Assembly: GCA_025201765.1 (NCBI GenBank)
Contig: MU623590.1
Location: 1-31,332, forward strand
DNA: 31,332 nucleotides
Reading direction: 5' to 3'
DNA from: Daldinia sp. FL1419
Taxonomy: Eukaryota > Ascomycota > Sordariomycetes > Xylariales > Hypoxylaceae
Every line of letters begins with the position of its first letter. Position 1 is the stretch's first letter. The notes under the pieces are model-generated. The model searched no databases. It was not told the origin of the DNA and saw only the letters and a program-made list of their open reading frames with translations. Positions 1 through 12,207 of the stretch are shown piece by piece. Both the position numbers and the translations under genes were made by a program.

Positions 1-1943
1 TATATATTAAAAAAATAAAGTTAAAAATTTTCTTATTTAATAGAAAGATTTTTAAAATAAATATTTTTAAATATAAATATAATAAAAAAGAAATAATATA
101 ATATATAATTTTTAAATATTTTAAATATATTTTAATATAAACCTATTTTAAATAAAATTTAATTTTAAAAACTTTTTTAATTAATATAAATTATGAAAGA
201 ATATTATTTAATCCCAATAAAATCCTATTAATAATCTACTAATTTTTTAAATAAATTTAATTATTTATATATAAAATAATATTATATTTTATTTAATATA
301 AATATTTTCAGAAATTTTAAATTAAATAGAAAAAATTTATAATTAAATAAAAAAATATAAATAATAATATATTAATAGGGTTTTTTAAAAGGATTATATT
401 TACCTGGAATTAATCCATATTTATTTTAAATTATATTTATTAAAATTACTTTTTTTTATATTTACTTTCTTATTTTTTTTTTTATTTTCTTTGGTTATGT
501 ATATCAGGAAATCTTAAGTAAAAATAAATATATTTTTAAAAAAAGGGTTGTATTTATTAAGGTTTAAATTTAAATATATTAGAAAATTATTAAAGATTTA
601 TAATAAATTATTATTGGGGAATGGTAGAGTATTTAATATTAATTAAATTTTTTAAATGAAAGATTATTATAATAATAATATATAAGGATAATATGGATTG
701 TTGGGGATAAAATGATATATATATACTTTTTTTTAAAATTAATTTTCTTATAAATCTTATATTGTAATTAATAAGTATTAATAAAATAGATATAAAATAA
801 GATTATATTATAAAATAATTATAATATTAATAATATTAAAATAAATAATTTTTTTAAAATTGTTAGAATGTATAAAGGTTATAGATTTAGTAAATAAGGA
901 ATTAAATATAATAAAAATAATTATTAAATATTATTAATAATTTTTTAATAAATTTTTTAAGGATTTAAAAATTTTGGAAAAATTATAATAAAATTTTAAT
1001 AATTAACTTTTGGAATTATGTTGGAAAGGCATAATTATATTTTTTATGTAATTTTTTGTTTTTAATGAATAAATTATTTTTATAATATATAATTATATTG
1101 GAATTATAATTCTAATATAATATAATATTAAAATATTATATTAAATTTAAAATATTATAATAATTTTTAATAAAAGGATCAAAATATTTAAAAAAGATTA
1201 ATAATAAAATAAAATTAAAAAAATAATAGAATATTTATAAATATATAAAATTTTTTTTATTTAATATAATATATATATAAAAATAAAATAAATTTTTTAA
1301 GGTAATATTAAATTATAAATATAATAAATATAGTAATATTATATTGTAATATTGTAAAGTGTAAATAAGGTATATAAGGAAGATTGAGGTTAGTTAGGAA
1401 AGATTATAAATTGGTAATATTATTTTAAATTATTTTAAAAAATAAATATAATATTATAATATTAAAAAAAATTATAAAAATAAAAATATATAATAATTTT
1501 TTATAAAAATATAAAATTATTTATATATATTTATATCTTATATAAATCATATATATTTTGATTTTCTTTTAGAATAATTTTTTTATAATGTAATAACATT
1601 TTTATTAATTATTAAAAAAAATAATAAAATTATTTTAAATTTTATTATTACCTTATATCTAAATTATTATTATATTATTTTATATAATTTAGGTATTATA
1701 ATGTATAAAATATTTTTTTATATTAAAGTTTAGTTATTTTTATTAAAAGGTAAATTTCAATAAGAATATAAAATAAAATTAAAATTATAATAATATAATT
1801 TATTTGGATAAATGGTAGGTAAGTTTTTTCTGGAATATGGTTCCTACCTGAAACAAATATCAAAAGATGGATCAGATATTTATAATATATTCTAGGTAAA
1901 TTGGGATAATAATAAATAAATAAATAAATAAATAAATAAATAT
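1..1943 (+). repeat. Dispersed repeat family A, copy 1 (RIP-degraded, cut by window edge)
   Basis: This stretch aligns nearly end to end with 19913-21843 in direct orientation, with almost equal length. The mismatches are mostly transitions: copy 1 tends to carry T where copy 2 has C, and G where copy 2 has A. It ends in a short (TAAA)n tail at about 1914-1943. It contains no credible ORF. The window begins inside the repeat, so its true 5' end is unknown. A non-LTR retrotransposon is possible given the A-rich microsatellite tail, but no coding domain survives and the class is inferred. Confidence 0.8.
1594..1943 (+). mobile_element. Tail element T, copy inside repeat A copy 1
   Basis: About 350 bp ending in a TAAA microsatellite. 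Related copies lie near 11283-11437, 11745-11880, 18891-19270 (inverted) and 21506-21843. The best conserved core runs from the GGTAGGT-like motif near 1815 through AAAAGATGGA near 1862 to the tail. A constant 3' end with a simple-sequence tail and variable 5' extent is the usual signature of target-primed (LINE or SINE) insertion. I see no clear Pol III A/B boxes and no ORF, so the class is an inference. The 5' boundary is approximate. Confidence 0.55.
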
Positions 1944-3859
1944 TATTATTTTAATTATAATTTCATATTAAAAACAGATTAATATTACAATAATAAATAT
2001 TTAAAATTTAATTATACTTCTAATAATTACAATTTAAAATTATTTTTATAACTTCCTAATATTATTTATTAATTTTAATTTTTTAGTTATTATTTTTTTA
2101 ATTAATTCCTTTATTTTATTTAATTTAGGGATATTATTTCATCATTATTTTTATTTTATAAATATTATGGTATTAATATATATTTTTTATACATTTATTG
2201 TCTTTTTAATTTCTACCTTTATTTCTTTTATTAAATTATTAATTTTAAGTTTAATCATTTCTATTAATTTATTAATTAATGTTACAATTATATCTATTTT
2301 ATTAAATTTAATTTTTATTTCTATTTTATTCTTTCTTTTTTTTATAATAATAATCTTCAAGGCGGATTTATTTAGGTTATAAACCTAACCATCCACCATC
2401 CATATATCACCCCTTTTATTTCTTCCCAACAATGTTACCATTATACATATAATATAATACCTCTCCGTTATTTATTGTAATATTAGATTTTTAATAAATC
2501 AAATTATATGGCTTTTTATAAAGGTTTTATAAAAAGATAATCAAAAAACCAAAAAGTCTCCTAATATAAGTAATTTTATTATATTTGTTTTAATATTGTT
2601 AGTATAAAGAAAAGAAAAAAAGGAAATTTATAAAAAAAATATTAGAAGAATTTAAGAAGGAATTTTTAATAGTTTTTTAGGAGGAAAGATTTACAATAAA
2701 TGATTTTTTAAAATATACTGTTTACAATTATTATATTTCTTTAAAAAAAAGGTTTTAACTATATTTATAATAGGTTTATTATTTAAGTAAATTATAATAA
2801 TAAACTTTTAGAAAATGGTTAAATAAAAACCTAAAATAAGGATATATTAAAGAATTAAAATTTTTGGTAGAATATTCAATTTTACTAATCTTTAAACTAA
2901 AATTAAATAATAAATAGAAAATAGATAGTAAAGGTGATCCAATATTTAGAATAATTAATAATTATTAATTATTAAATAATATTATTATAAAAAATAAGTA
3001 TTTTTTTATTTTATTAAAAATAATAAAAAAATAAATTTATAATATCTAATGATTTATAATCTTTAATATCTCAAATAGATTTTATAAAATTAAGATAATT
3101 AAAAAAATGGAAGATAGCGTTCTAAATATTTTATAAATATTTTAAATATTTAATTATATTATAAAGATTAATCAATATCTTAATTATTTTTTAACATATA
3201 ATAATAATAATTTTATAGAAATATATTAATAATTTTATTTTTATATATATTAATAACATTTTAATCTATTCTTAAATTTATAAATAATATTTTAAATATA
3301 AAAAAAAGGTATTTAAAAAGTTTTAACAATAAAAAATAATAGTAAATTGAAAGAAATATTAATAGAAAATTTAAAAAATTAAATATTTAAGATTTATTAT
3401 TATTTTAAAAGAAATTTATATCTAAAAAGCAAAATTAATTTAAATAAAAAATTAAAAAACTTTAAAATTGGTTAAGGAAATATAATCCTTTTACAATTTT
3501 ACCAATTTCATTAAGAGCCTAATAAAAAACTTTGGAAGAATAGTTTAACCAATAATAAACATAACTTAAAAAAAGAATTAATTATTTATATAAATACTGA
3601 AAGTAGATAAAATATTTTAAAAGTTTAAAAGAGTTTTTATTACCACTTTAATATATTATTTTCTAAATTTAAAGAAAGAAAACAAATTTATATAAATATA
3701 TTAGATTTTATTATGAGAATAATCCTAAAGTAATAAGGATTTTGGAATAATAAAATTATATTAAAGTAGAAAAAAAAAATAAGAAATAATATCTAAGATT
3801 TTATTACTCCTAAATATTTTAAGGATTTAAATTAAAATATATTATTTATAATGTGGGAA
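1944..3859. other. AT-rich gene-free tract
   Basis: No supportable gene. The small ORF at 2167-2382 translates to almost pure Ile/Leu/Phe and is a by-product of base composition. A short less AT-rich patch at about 2361-2470 (facing CCTAACC / CCATCCACC motifs) may be a remnant of another insertion, but I could not match it elsewhere in the window. Confidence 0.6.
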
Positions 3860-4032
3860 TGTTGGTCATGTGACCATGGTGGTACAGACCCACTTTAATC
3901 TTGTATTTAGCTCCACGTATTTTGGTCTCCGACCAAAATACGTACTTATCTTTCTACAACCACTTTTTACGGAATTGATCTGAATACCCTCACTTTTATT
4001 ATTGTATGCAATGGTACCTTGTCCATCCAACA
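3860..4032 (+). mobile_element. Candidate solo LTR, Ty1/copia-like, barely RIP-mutated
   Basis: A 173-bp segment of near-normal base composition inside very AT-rich DNA. It starts TGTTGG and ends CCAACA, a perfect 6-bp terminal inversion of the type common in Ty1/copia LTRs. Its 3' 80 bp recur in mutated form at 22505-22586, which shows it is dispersed. No matching target-site duplication is visible (the flanking 5-mers differ), so it may be a recombined or partial LTR. Solo-LTR status is inferred from termini, size and isolation. Confidence 0.45.
3915..3943. repeat. Perfect inverted repeat, 13-bp arms, 3-nt loop
   Basis: ACGTATTTTGGTC, loop TCC, then GACCAAAATACGT. It lies inside the candidate LTR. 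A second, shorter inversion (GGTCA/TGACC) lies near its start at 3864-3875. Such stems in LTRs can be transcription or 3'-end signals; no function can be assigned from sequence alone. Confidence 0.9.
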
Positions 4033-5239
4033 TATAATAAAAGATTATTAATAATTATTTAAGGATTTAAAAATTAAAAATTATATTTTATAAGAATAAA
4101 AGAAGAATTTAAGGTATTTTCAAATTATAAAAATTTAAAAACCTTTATTATTATATAGGAATTATTAAATCAACAATAAAAATGAAAAATGGATTTTAAT
4201 AAATTTAATTTTTGTATTTATTATATTAAAGGAAAGGAAAATGTATAAATTAATATATTAAATTAATAAAAAACATATATTTTATATATATTTTATATTA
4301 ATTCTTAAATAATGGTAATAAGTTTAAATAATTTTTTTAGGATAGTACAAATAATAATTAACAAAATTTAAACGCAAAAACTTAATAAAATTTTAATCAA
4401 AAAAAAGCAATAATTTTTTAAAAAAAACAAAAAAAGATACTATAGGGATAAGGAAGATATCCCAAAAATTCTTTAAAAAGAATTTATTAAAACCTTTTAT
4501 AAAAACATCTTCTCTGAATATTAGAAAAAATATAAAACCTTATAAAAAGTAAAAAAAGATTATAACTTCCTTAAATTGTGGAATATTATTAAAATAATAT
4601 TTAAAAATTATAATATATGTATTAAAATTAAAATAACCTAATATAAATTGTATAAACTTTTTTAACCTAGCCCTATCTTAGATTAAGTATAAAATATATT
4701 AGCTTAAAATTTTATTATTAATTTATTATTATTTAAAAATCTAATTAAAAAAATCTAATAATATTTAAGTAATAATAAATAGATTTACTAAATATATATA
4801 TTTTATTTTAATATAAAAGATAGTATTATAAAGTAATTTACCTTTATATTCCTCCAAGAATTCATAAGTAAATATAAACTTCTAAAGAAAATTATTTTTA
4901 ATTAAAATTACCTATTTAAATTTAAATTTTAACAGGATTTTACAAAAAAAAAAAGAATTAAATAAAAGATATTTATCATAACTTATCCAAAAATTAATAA
5001 TCAGATAAAAAGATTAAATTAAATCCTAAAATAATATCTCCACTATTACATTAATTATAAATAAAATAATTAGTTAAAATTATTTTTAATAACTTAAATA
5101 ATTTATAATATTTTAAATAATAAGGATGTAATAATTTCCCTATATAAAATAATATTTAAAAAAGAATAATAATAAAGTGACCAACCCTATTACAAGAAAA
5201 TACACCTGCATTTACAAAAGCAACTCCAAAAACAAAGGC
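4033..5239. other. AT-rich gene-free tract
   Basis: Degenerate DNA following the candidate LTR. It may be the decayed body of a retrotransposon, but no reverse transcriptase, integrase or Gag motif can be read in any frame. Nothing else is supportable here. Confidence 0.5.
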
Positions 5240-6780
5240 CCTAAATAAATATATTAAATTTTCTTAGTTTATATTCCAACAAGAATTAATATTTTTCTAA
5301 TTATAGATAAAAGAATATAATAATAAGTAAAAGATTGAGGAATCAATCTTAACAAAGGGAAACAAAATATATTTACTTCAAAAATATTTAAAATTAATAT
5401 AAAAAACACTATAAACAAAAAGAAAACAACTTAATAACAAATTGGATTTTAAAAAATTTAAATTATATAAAATTATAAAATTATTTTATGTATAAATTAT
5501 AAATTAATATTATCTTAAATAATATAAATATATTTCATTTTCTATATTTCTTTATTAAAACCTACTTTACTAGATATACCTATTAATTAAAATATAAAAT
5601 TAAAAGAATAACTAAATGAATATAAAGTAAAAAAATATTAAATAACTAAAAAATAAAGAACAAAATTTAATACTTGATTAAATAGAAGGATTACTTATTT
5701 AAAAAAAATGTATAAGAATTTAGGGTATATTTAACAAATTTTTAAAAAGAAATTAAAACAATTCCATCCAAAAAACCCAAATTATCTAAACCGCCCAAAT
5801 TAACAAGGATACCTAACAAAGAATCTTATTCAAAATTAAGGTTGGATAAGATATAGGATTATTTTTTAAATAAATAAACCTATTTAACAATTAATCTTTA
5901 TTGCTCCTCCTTTTTTACCTTTTTAACTTATTTAATTTATTTATATTTTTAAATCTTTTTTTATAATATTTTAATATTTTTTAATTAAAACTATTTACAT
6001 TAATAATGAAGGTATAATATTTATAAAAGAGAAATATTTATGAAAAATTATAAAGAAATAAGGTTTTCTTAAAATTTCAAAAAGATTTCTCTGTGTATTA
6101 CTTTTATTTTTATAAATATTATTTTTCTATATTAATTTGTTTAAAGGTATTTAAAAGGATTCTTAAATAATTATAAAATTAAACCTAAATTTAAATATAA
6201 TTTGAATAAGAGGAGGAGATTTTTAGAACTTTTATATAATTTAATAAAAAAAAATCAAAAAAATAAAATATAATTTTGTAATTTAGGTTTTTGATTTTAA
6301 TTGTGAAAAGATTTTGTTCAATATGATAATTTTAGGTTAATTTTTAGATATATTTATTAATTCAATTAAATATAATAAAAAATAACTAAAATTACTAAAG
6401 ATAATAATTGTTTGGAAAGGAGGATAATATTACAAAATAAATAAGAAAAAATTTTATAGAAGGGAACTCAGATTAGGACTAAAAAAAGGTTACGTAATTA
6501 ACCTAAAAAACACTCCCCTAACTCATTGGAAAATGTAAGAATAATATTCCCTTATTCTCCTGAAAAACGTAAAAACAACGCTCCCTTATTCTTTTAAGGA
6601 GCGTAGGAGCGCATATTAATAATTTGGGTATATAAAATTTTAAAAGTTCCTAAAATGGAATCATTAATAATTAACTTAAATTATATAAAATAATTTCTTA
6701 GATCCAAATTGGATTACAATATCAATTCTATTACCTTCAAACCAAAACCCTAACTCATAACATTTTACTTAAATCATAAT
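5240..6780 (-). repeat. Dispersed repeat family C, inverted copy
   Basis: The reverse complement of this segment aligns along its whole length with 17050-18590. Several blocks match closely, for example the regions near 6000-6240 and 17580-17830. The differences are mostly C/T and G/A, again as expected for RIP. The plus strand of 5240-5850 is rich in C and poor in G. It contains a small tandem array at about 6500-6615. No coding potential survives and the element class is unknown. Confidence 0.75.
6500..6615 (-). repeat. Minisatellite, about three 33-34-bp units, inside repeat C
   Basis: Three successive units share a pattern of CTCCC, then TTATTC or similar, then a GGAxCGTAAGAAxA-like end. 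Starts are near 6510, 6543 and 6577. The same kind of array is in the other C copy at 17213-17315. It is more GC-rich than its surroundings. Confidence 0.6.
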
Positions 6781-6867
6781 TTAAATATCTAATTTATCTT
6801 TTAATATTTGTTTTAGGTAGGCATTATGATCTAGAAAGATTTATTTATTTTTTAATTAATTTAATTT

Positions 6868-9800
6868 TATTATAATCTATATCTTTTTTATTTCATTAAT
6901 TGCACCACAAATCCAACTAATAAATTAATTTTTAAAGAAATTAAAAAAAAATCCCATAATTTTAAATATTTAATCCTATTATATAAATATTTCCAATTAT
7001 AACCAAATATAAATTGGTTTAAAAAATTATAAATTGAAATAATTTTTAAATAATATTAATTATTAATATTTTTAAGTGATTTTTAAATTAATATAATGAA
7101 TTAAAATGATTTTGAATTTTGATATACTTTTTACATACGTTTGTGGCTTCTTCATGGTGTATAGCTTTTCTAATTAAATAAAAATTTATATTAATAAAAT
7201 CCCTTTATAAATCATTTAATTAAGATCTTAAATAAGAACTTTAATTGCTATTTAATAAAGGTTTTAATTAAATAGGAGCTTTAATTAAATAGGAACTTTA
7301 ATAGTTACTTAGATATAAGGTAATTATATTTTGAGGAAGGTATTTCAATGATTAAATAAATGGTCAATAGAAGTAATTATTGGTAATGGTAATATGTTTT
7401 TATAAGGTTATATTTAATAAAAGGATAAAAATGTATATTATTTATATAAAGTTTTATAAGAAGATTAATAATTTTATGTTTGAGAATTTGAGTTAATTAA
7501 ATAAGAAAAATAAAATTTAAAGATTCATTTATATTTAAAAAGTTTATAGAAACTTTGAAATTGTTTATTTTATGGAGCTTAATAAAACTTTGTAAAATAA
7601 TTTTAGTTATATAATTATATTATTTTAATTTATTATAATAAAGAATTTAATTTAATTAAATAAAAATTAGTTTTTAATGGTTTATATATTGGATAAAAGT
7701 TTTAATCACAAAATGTAAAGTAATTATATCCTAAAAAAGTAAATATTAAAATGATTAAATAAAAGGTTAATAAAGGTGATTGCTAATAATGGTAATTGGT
7801 GTTTAAAAAATAAATAATCTTAAATAAGAGTTCTAATAACTCCTACAAAATATACCTTACATTTTAATTACTCCATAGTAGATTAAAGGCTATATAAAGA
7901 TAAGGATATAAAATAATTATATCTTAAAAAGGATATTAAAATAATTATATAAAATAATTAATAGAAATAATTATTTATTAATGGTAATACATATAGAATA
8001 ATTATATTTAAAAAAACATTAAAATTGTATATTATTATACAAAGGTTCTATAGAAATAATTCTTGAAGGATTGTGATAAATTTGAATTAATTAGGTAAGA
8101 AAACCAACTTTTAAAGGTTAATTTACACTTGAAAACCTATGGAGACCTTAAAAGGTATAACTTTATAGAGATTAATATTTAAAGTTTTGTAATATAATTC
8201 CAATAAATAGGAACTTTAATAGTTATTTAGATATAAGGTGATTGTATTTTAAAGAAAATATTTAAATAATTAAATAAAAAGGTAATTAATAAAGGTGATT
8301 ATTAATATTTAAAAGATAAAATAAATAATATATTTAATTGGAAATAAGGTTATAAATTATTATAAAAAGTTATAAGAAAAGTTAAATAAATTAATATTTA
8401 ATAATTTAATCTAATCAAGTAGGAATTAACTTTTAAAAATTTATATATTAGATAAAAATTTTAATTACTCCTGTTGGAAATGCCTTACACTTTAACTACC
8501 CCATAATAAATCAATAAATATAAATAAGATAAAAGATATAAGGTAATTATATTTTAAAAGAAATATTAAAATAATTAAATAAAAAACTGATAGAAATAAT
8601 TATTAACAATAGTAATTAGCAATTAAAAATAAAATAGATGATATATTTAATTAGAGATAAGGTTATAAATTATTGTAAAAATTTATATAAAAGGTAATGT
8701 TTAAAAAAATTAATCTAATTAAATAAGAATTAATTCTTAAGCGTTTATTTATATCCAAAAAACCTGTGGAGATTTTAGAAGGATTTATTTAATGGAGGTT
8801 AGGTAATAGGGTTTTACAAGGTAATTTTAATTACATAATTATATTACCCCAGTTTATTATAATAAAGAATTTAATTTAATTAAATAAGAATTAACTCTTA
8901 AGGGTTTATATATTAAATAAAAGATTTAATTTAGGATTGATATTATTAAATATAAGCTCTAATAATTCTTATAAAATATACCTTGTACTTTAATTACCTT
9001 ATAATAAACCAGAAATTATATAAAATAAGGGATATAAAATAATTATATCTTAAGGAGGATATTAAAATAATTAAATGAAAAATTTAATAAAAGTAATTAT
9101 TTATTAATGGTAGCACATATAATGAAATTATATTTAGAAAAAGGATTAAAGAGTATATATTTATATAAATATTTTATAAAAGTAATTCTCGAAGAGATAT
9201 AATGAGCTTCAATTAATCAGATAAAAAAGCCAACTGTTGAGGGCCTATTTATATCTAAAGAACTGTAAAGACCTAAAAGGTTTGGCTTTATGGAAATTAA
9301 TAAGGTCTTTGTAAGGTAATTTTAATTACATAATTATATTACCCCAATTCAATTTTTGTATAAAGTTTTATATAATAAATTAATAATTTTATATTTAAGA
9401 ATTTAATTTAATCAGATAAGGATTAATATTTGAAGGCTTATAAATTAAATAAGAATTTTAATTTAGGATTAATATTATTTAATAAGAGTTTTAATAGCTC
9501 TTGTAGGATATGCCTTGTACTTCAGCTACCCTATAATAAATTATATCCTATGAAGGGTATTAAAATTATTAAATAAAAGGTTAATAGTAATAATTACTAA
9601 AAATGGTAATTAGCATTTAAGAGGTAAAATAAATAATACATTTAATAAAAGAATAAATTTATAAACTATTATAAGAGTTATAAGAGAGAGTGATGATTTT
9701 GTAGAATTTGATCTGATTAGATAAGAATCATTCTTAAGGGCCTATTTATATTTTAAAAATCCTGTAGAAATCTTAGAAGGGTTAGATTTATATTTAAAAA

Positions 9801-10347
9801 TTAATAATAAATAGGAGTTTTAATAGCTTTTGTAGGATATTTCCTTATATTTTAATTATTCTATAATAAATCAGAGATTATATATTAAATAAAAATTTTA
9901 ATAATTCTTGTAGGATATATCTTACATTTTAATTAATTTATAATAAATCAAAGGTTATATAAGAGAGAGGATATAAAGTAATTATATCTTAAAAATGGAA
10001 ATAAAATAGTTATATAAAAAATAAATATATATAATTATTTACAAATAATAGTGTTATATAAAAGGATATATTTAAGAAAAGGATTAAAATTATATATTAT
10101 TATATAAAGATTTTATAAAAAAGATTCTTTAAAGACCATAATGAGTTTGAATTGATTAAATAAGAAAGATGATTTTAAAAGATTTATTTGAATTTAAAAG
10201 AGTTATGGAGATCTAGGAAGGTTTAATTTTATAAAGGTTAATAGGGTTTCTGTAAAGTAATATTTATTATTTAATTATTTTATATTAATTTAATATTTAT
10301 ATATATATTATTTATATTTATGTATTATAACATTAAAACAATTTATT

Positions 10348-10383
<36 letters not shown>

Positions 10384-10790
10384 AATAGGAAGTTTGATAA
10401 TTTTTGTAGGATATATTTTGTATTTTAATTAATTTATAGTAAATTAGAGGTTGTATAAGTTTAAGGATGTAGGGTGATTATATATTTAGGAGTATAATAG
10501 ATCAATTGAATAGAAAAGTTATTATAAGTGATTATTTGGTAATAATAGTATATATAATGAAGTTATAGGTTTAAAGAATATATATTATTCATATAAAGCT
10601 TTATAAAGATAAGTTTTGAAGAACTCTGTAGAACTTAAACTCATCAGGTAAGAAAATAATTCCTGAAGGTTTATTTATAACCAAAAAAGTTTATATAAAC
10701 CTTATAATGGCGGGGGGGAAGGGTAACAAGGTTTTTTAAGGTAGCTACTATTATATAATCATATTACCCCAATTTAATATATATAAATTT
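6868..10790 (+). repeat. Repeat family B, copy 1, with degenerate tandem array
   Basis: The first 300 bp match 14655-14960 in the same orientation. After that comes a long array of related blocks. A landmark resembling AAGGTAATTATATCYTGAAGRAGGTATT recurs near 7318, 7711, 7911, 8231, 8535, 9031, 9541, 9971 and 10465. A second landmark (TTACATAATTATATTACCCCA-like) recurs near 7600, 8820, 9315 and 10745. Spacing is irregular at about 200-510 bp, so blocks have been lost or rearranged. Most units retain G and have lost C on the plus strand. No ORF is present. Confidence 0.65.
10352..10382. repeat. (AT)n microsatellite
   Basis: About 15 AT dinucleotide units inside the last part of repeat B copy 1. 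Simple sequence with no inferred function. Confidence 0.9.
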
Positions 10791-10879
10791 GAAATATATT
10801 AATTTTTATATAAGAATTATTTTTATTATTAAATATCAAATTAATAATTATAGAATGGGATTAATTAATTTTGAAAAAC

Positions 10880-11180
10880 TAATTGGTCATGAAGTGACCA
10901 GTCCAAAAAACTAATAATTTATTATAATTCTTTATTCAATTTAAATTTTAATAAATTTAATTCCTTAATTAAAGAAGGAAATATAAAGAAAAATGGCAAC
11001 TTGGAATGGCCGCAGAGGGGTTCTGTTTGGAAGTAGTTCTGCAGGAGGTTCCTATTAGTACATTATTATTTATATTTTATTTAATATAAAATTTCTTTTT
11101 TTTGCCCCCCCTCCCTAGTAGGGGGGTCGGGCTTCCTAGGGCTCAAATTGGATATAGAACTGTAGCGGATTATTATTAAA
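10880..11180. other. Two small GC-richer patches between repeat B and the T fragments
   Basis: 10993-11060 and 11100-11160 have near-normal composition inside AT-rich DNA. A GGTCA/TGACC inversion at 10893-10907 resembles the one near the start of the candidate LTR at 3864. A short GGCAACTTGGAA-like string near 10995 also appears, on the opposite strand, in the patch at 19270-19350. These are likely pieces of transposon ends, but no complete element can be drawn. Confidence 0.4.
11105..11127. repeat. C-run/G-run inverted repeat (possible hairpin)
   Basis: A run of seven C followed by TCCCTAGTA and a run of six G can fold around the central G as an 8-bp stem (CCCTCCCTA with TAGGGGGG, one G-T pair). 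The G-run continues into GTCGGG. It is the most GC-rich string in the left 12 kb. It could be a transposon terminus; this is not established. Confidence 0.6.
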
Positions 11181-11282
11181 ATAATAAAAAATATGTTTTT
11201 ATAATATATTAAAAGGCATTTATATTAATTAAAATATTTTTATTGAATAATACATTTTAATAAGAATATAAGAAATAAAAAA

Positions 11283-11437
11283 AGTTATAATAATAAAATT
11301 AGGTTAAATAAGTAATGGGTAGGTTTTTTCTAGAATATAATTCCTATTTGGAATAAATATTAAAAGATGGACTGGATACCTATATTAAATAATTTAAATA
11401 ATTTAGGTAAAATGGTATAATAATAATAAATAAAATA
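11283..11437 (+). mobile_element. Tail element T fragment
   Basis: Matches the conserved core of T (GTAGGTTTTTTCTAGAATAT, AAAAGATGGA, then an AATAATAAATAAA tail). The 5' part is missing or too mutated to align. Confidence 0.55.
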
Positions 11438-11744
11438 ATATAAATTTTTTTAAAATGTTTATAATAAGTAAATTATTAATTTAATTTGTTATTTATAAAA
11501 AATAATATTATAATGTTATTATATTATATAGAATATATAACTTTTATTACCATTTTTGTAATTATTTCAATAGATTTTATTAATTTATTCCCTATTTAAT
11601 CTTCCAAAAATATCCTATATTATTCCATAATCCAATTAATGTAATCCACCATTATTTTTTCAATTACTTTTCCCATAGTCCTTATAATAATAATAATATA
11701 TTTAAATTTCTTTCTTAAGAAATAATTATAATGATAATATAATT

Positions 11745-11880
11745 TATATAAATGAATAATAGGTAAGCCTTTTCCGGAACATAGTTCTTATTTGGAATAA
11801 ATTATTAAAAGATGAATTAGATATTTATAATATAATTTAAATAAATTAGGATAATAATGAACTAATAATAAATAAAATTA
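11745..11880 (+). mobile_element. Tail element T fragment
   Basis: A second 5'-truncated T copy in the same orientation, about 310 bp after the previous one. It has the GGTAAGCCTTTTCCGGAACA core, AAAAGATGAA, and an AATAATAAATAAA-type tail. Confidence 0.5.
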
Positions 11881-11959
11881 ATATTAATGTTTTAAATTTA
11901 TTAAATTAACTTTTTAAAAAATTTTAATTAATATTTTAATATATATTTTAAGTTTCCTT

Positions 11960-12207
11960 TTATACCATTAATTGTAAATAACCGGGCTTATATATGCCAG
12001 TTCTTACATTACCGAGGGATTATTGTTCATGGTTGGTAATGATCGGTTTCTGTATTTACCGGTCCTATATTTTCTCTTTATTTAAGCAAAAGCTCCTCTT
12101 TGATATTTACCGAGATAAGGGGACCTAAAAATATCATATAAATATTCAATGCGCATTCTCTCTTTAGAGATATTGCCTCATTTAAAAACTGCCAAACCCA
12201 ATCGAAA
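11960..12207 (+). promoter_or_regulatory. Promoter region of the dehydratase gene with repeated TTACCG motifs
   Basis: Composition changes here from AT-rich repeat to normal DNA. TAACCG/TTACCG hexamers occur at 11979-11984, 12010-12015, 12057-12062 and 12107-12112, several extended to ATTTACCGAG or ATTTACCGGT, with a partial inverse near 12035-12047. An AGGGG pentamer (stress-response-element-like in fungi) lies at 12118-12122. TATA-like ATATAAAT is at about 12135-12145. The motif repetition is seen; regulatory function is inferred. Confidence 0.4.

Noticed and set aside
2167..2382. Open frame of 71 codons with a hydrophobic product
   Set aside because: The product is almost only Ile, Leu, Phe and Ser in DNA of extreme AT content; composition alone explains it and no family is recognisable.
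6500..6615. CRISPR-like spaced repeats
   Set aside because: The units are contiguous minisatellite copies without unique spacers, and the genome is fungal.
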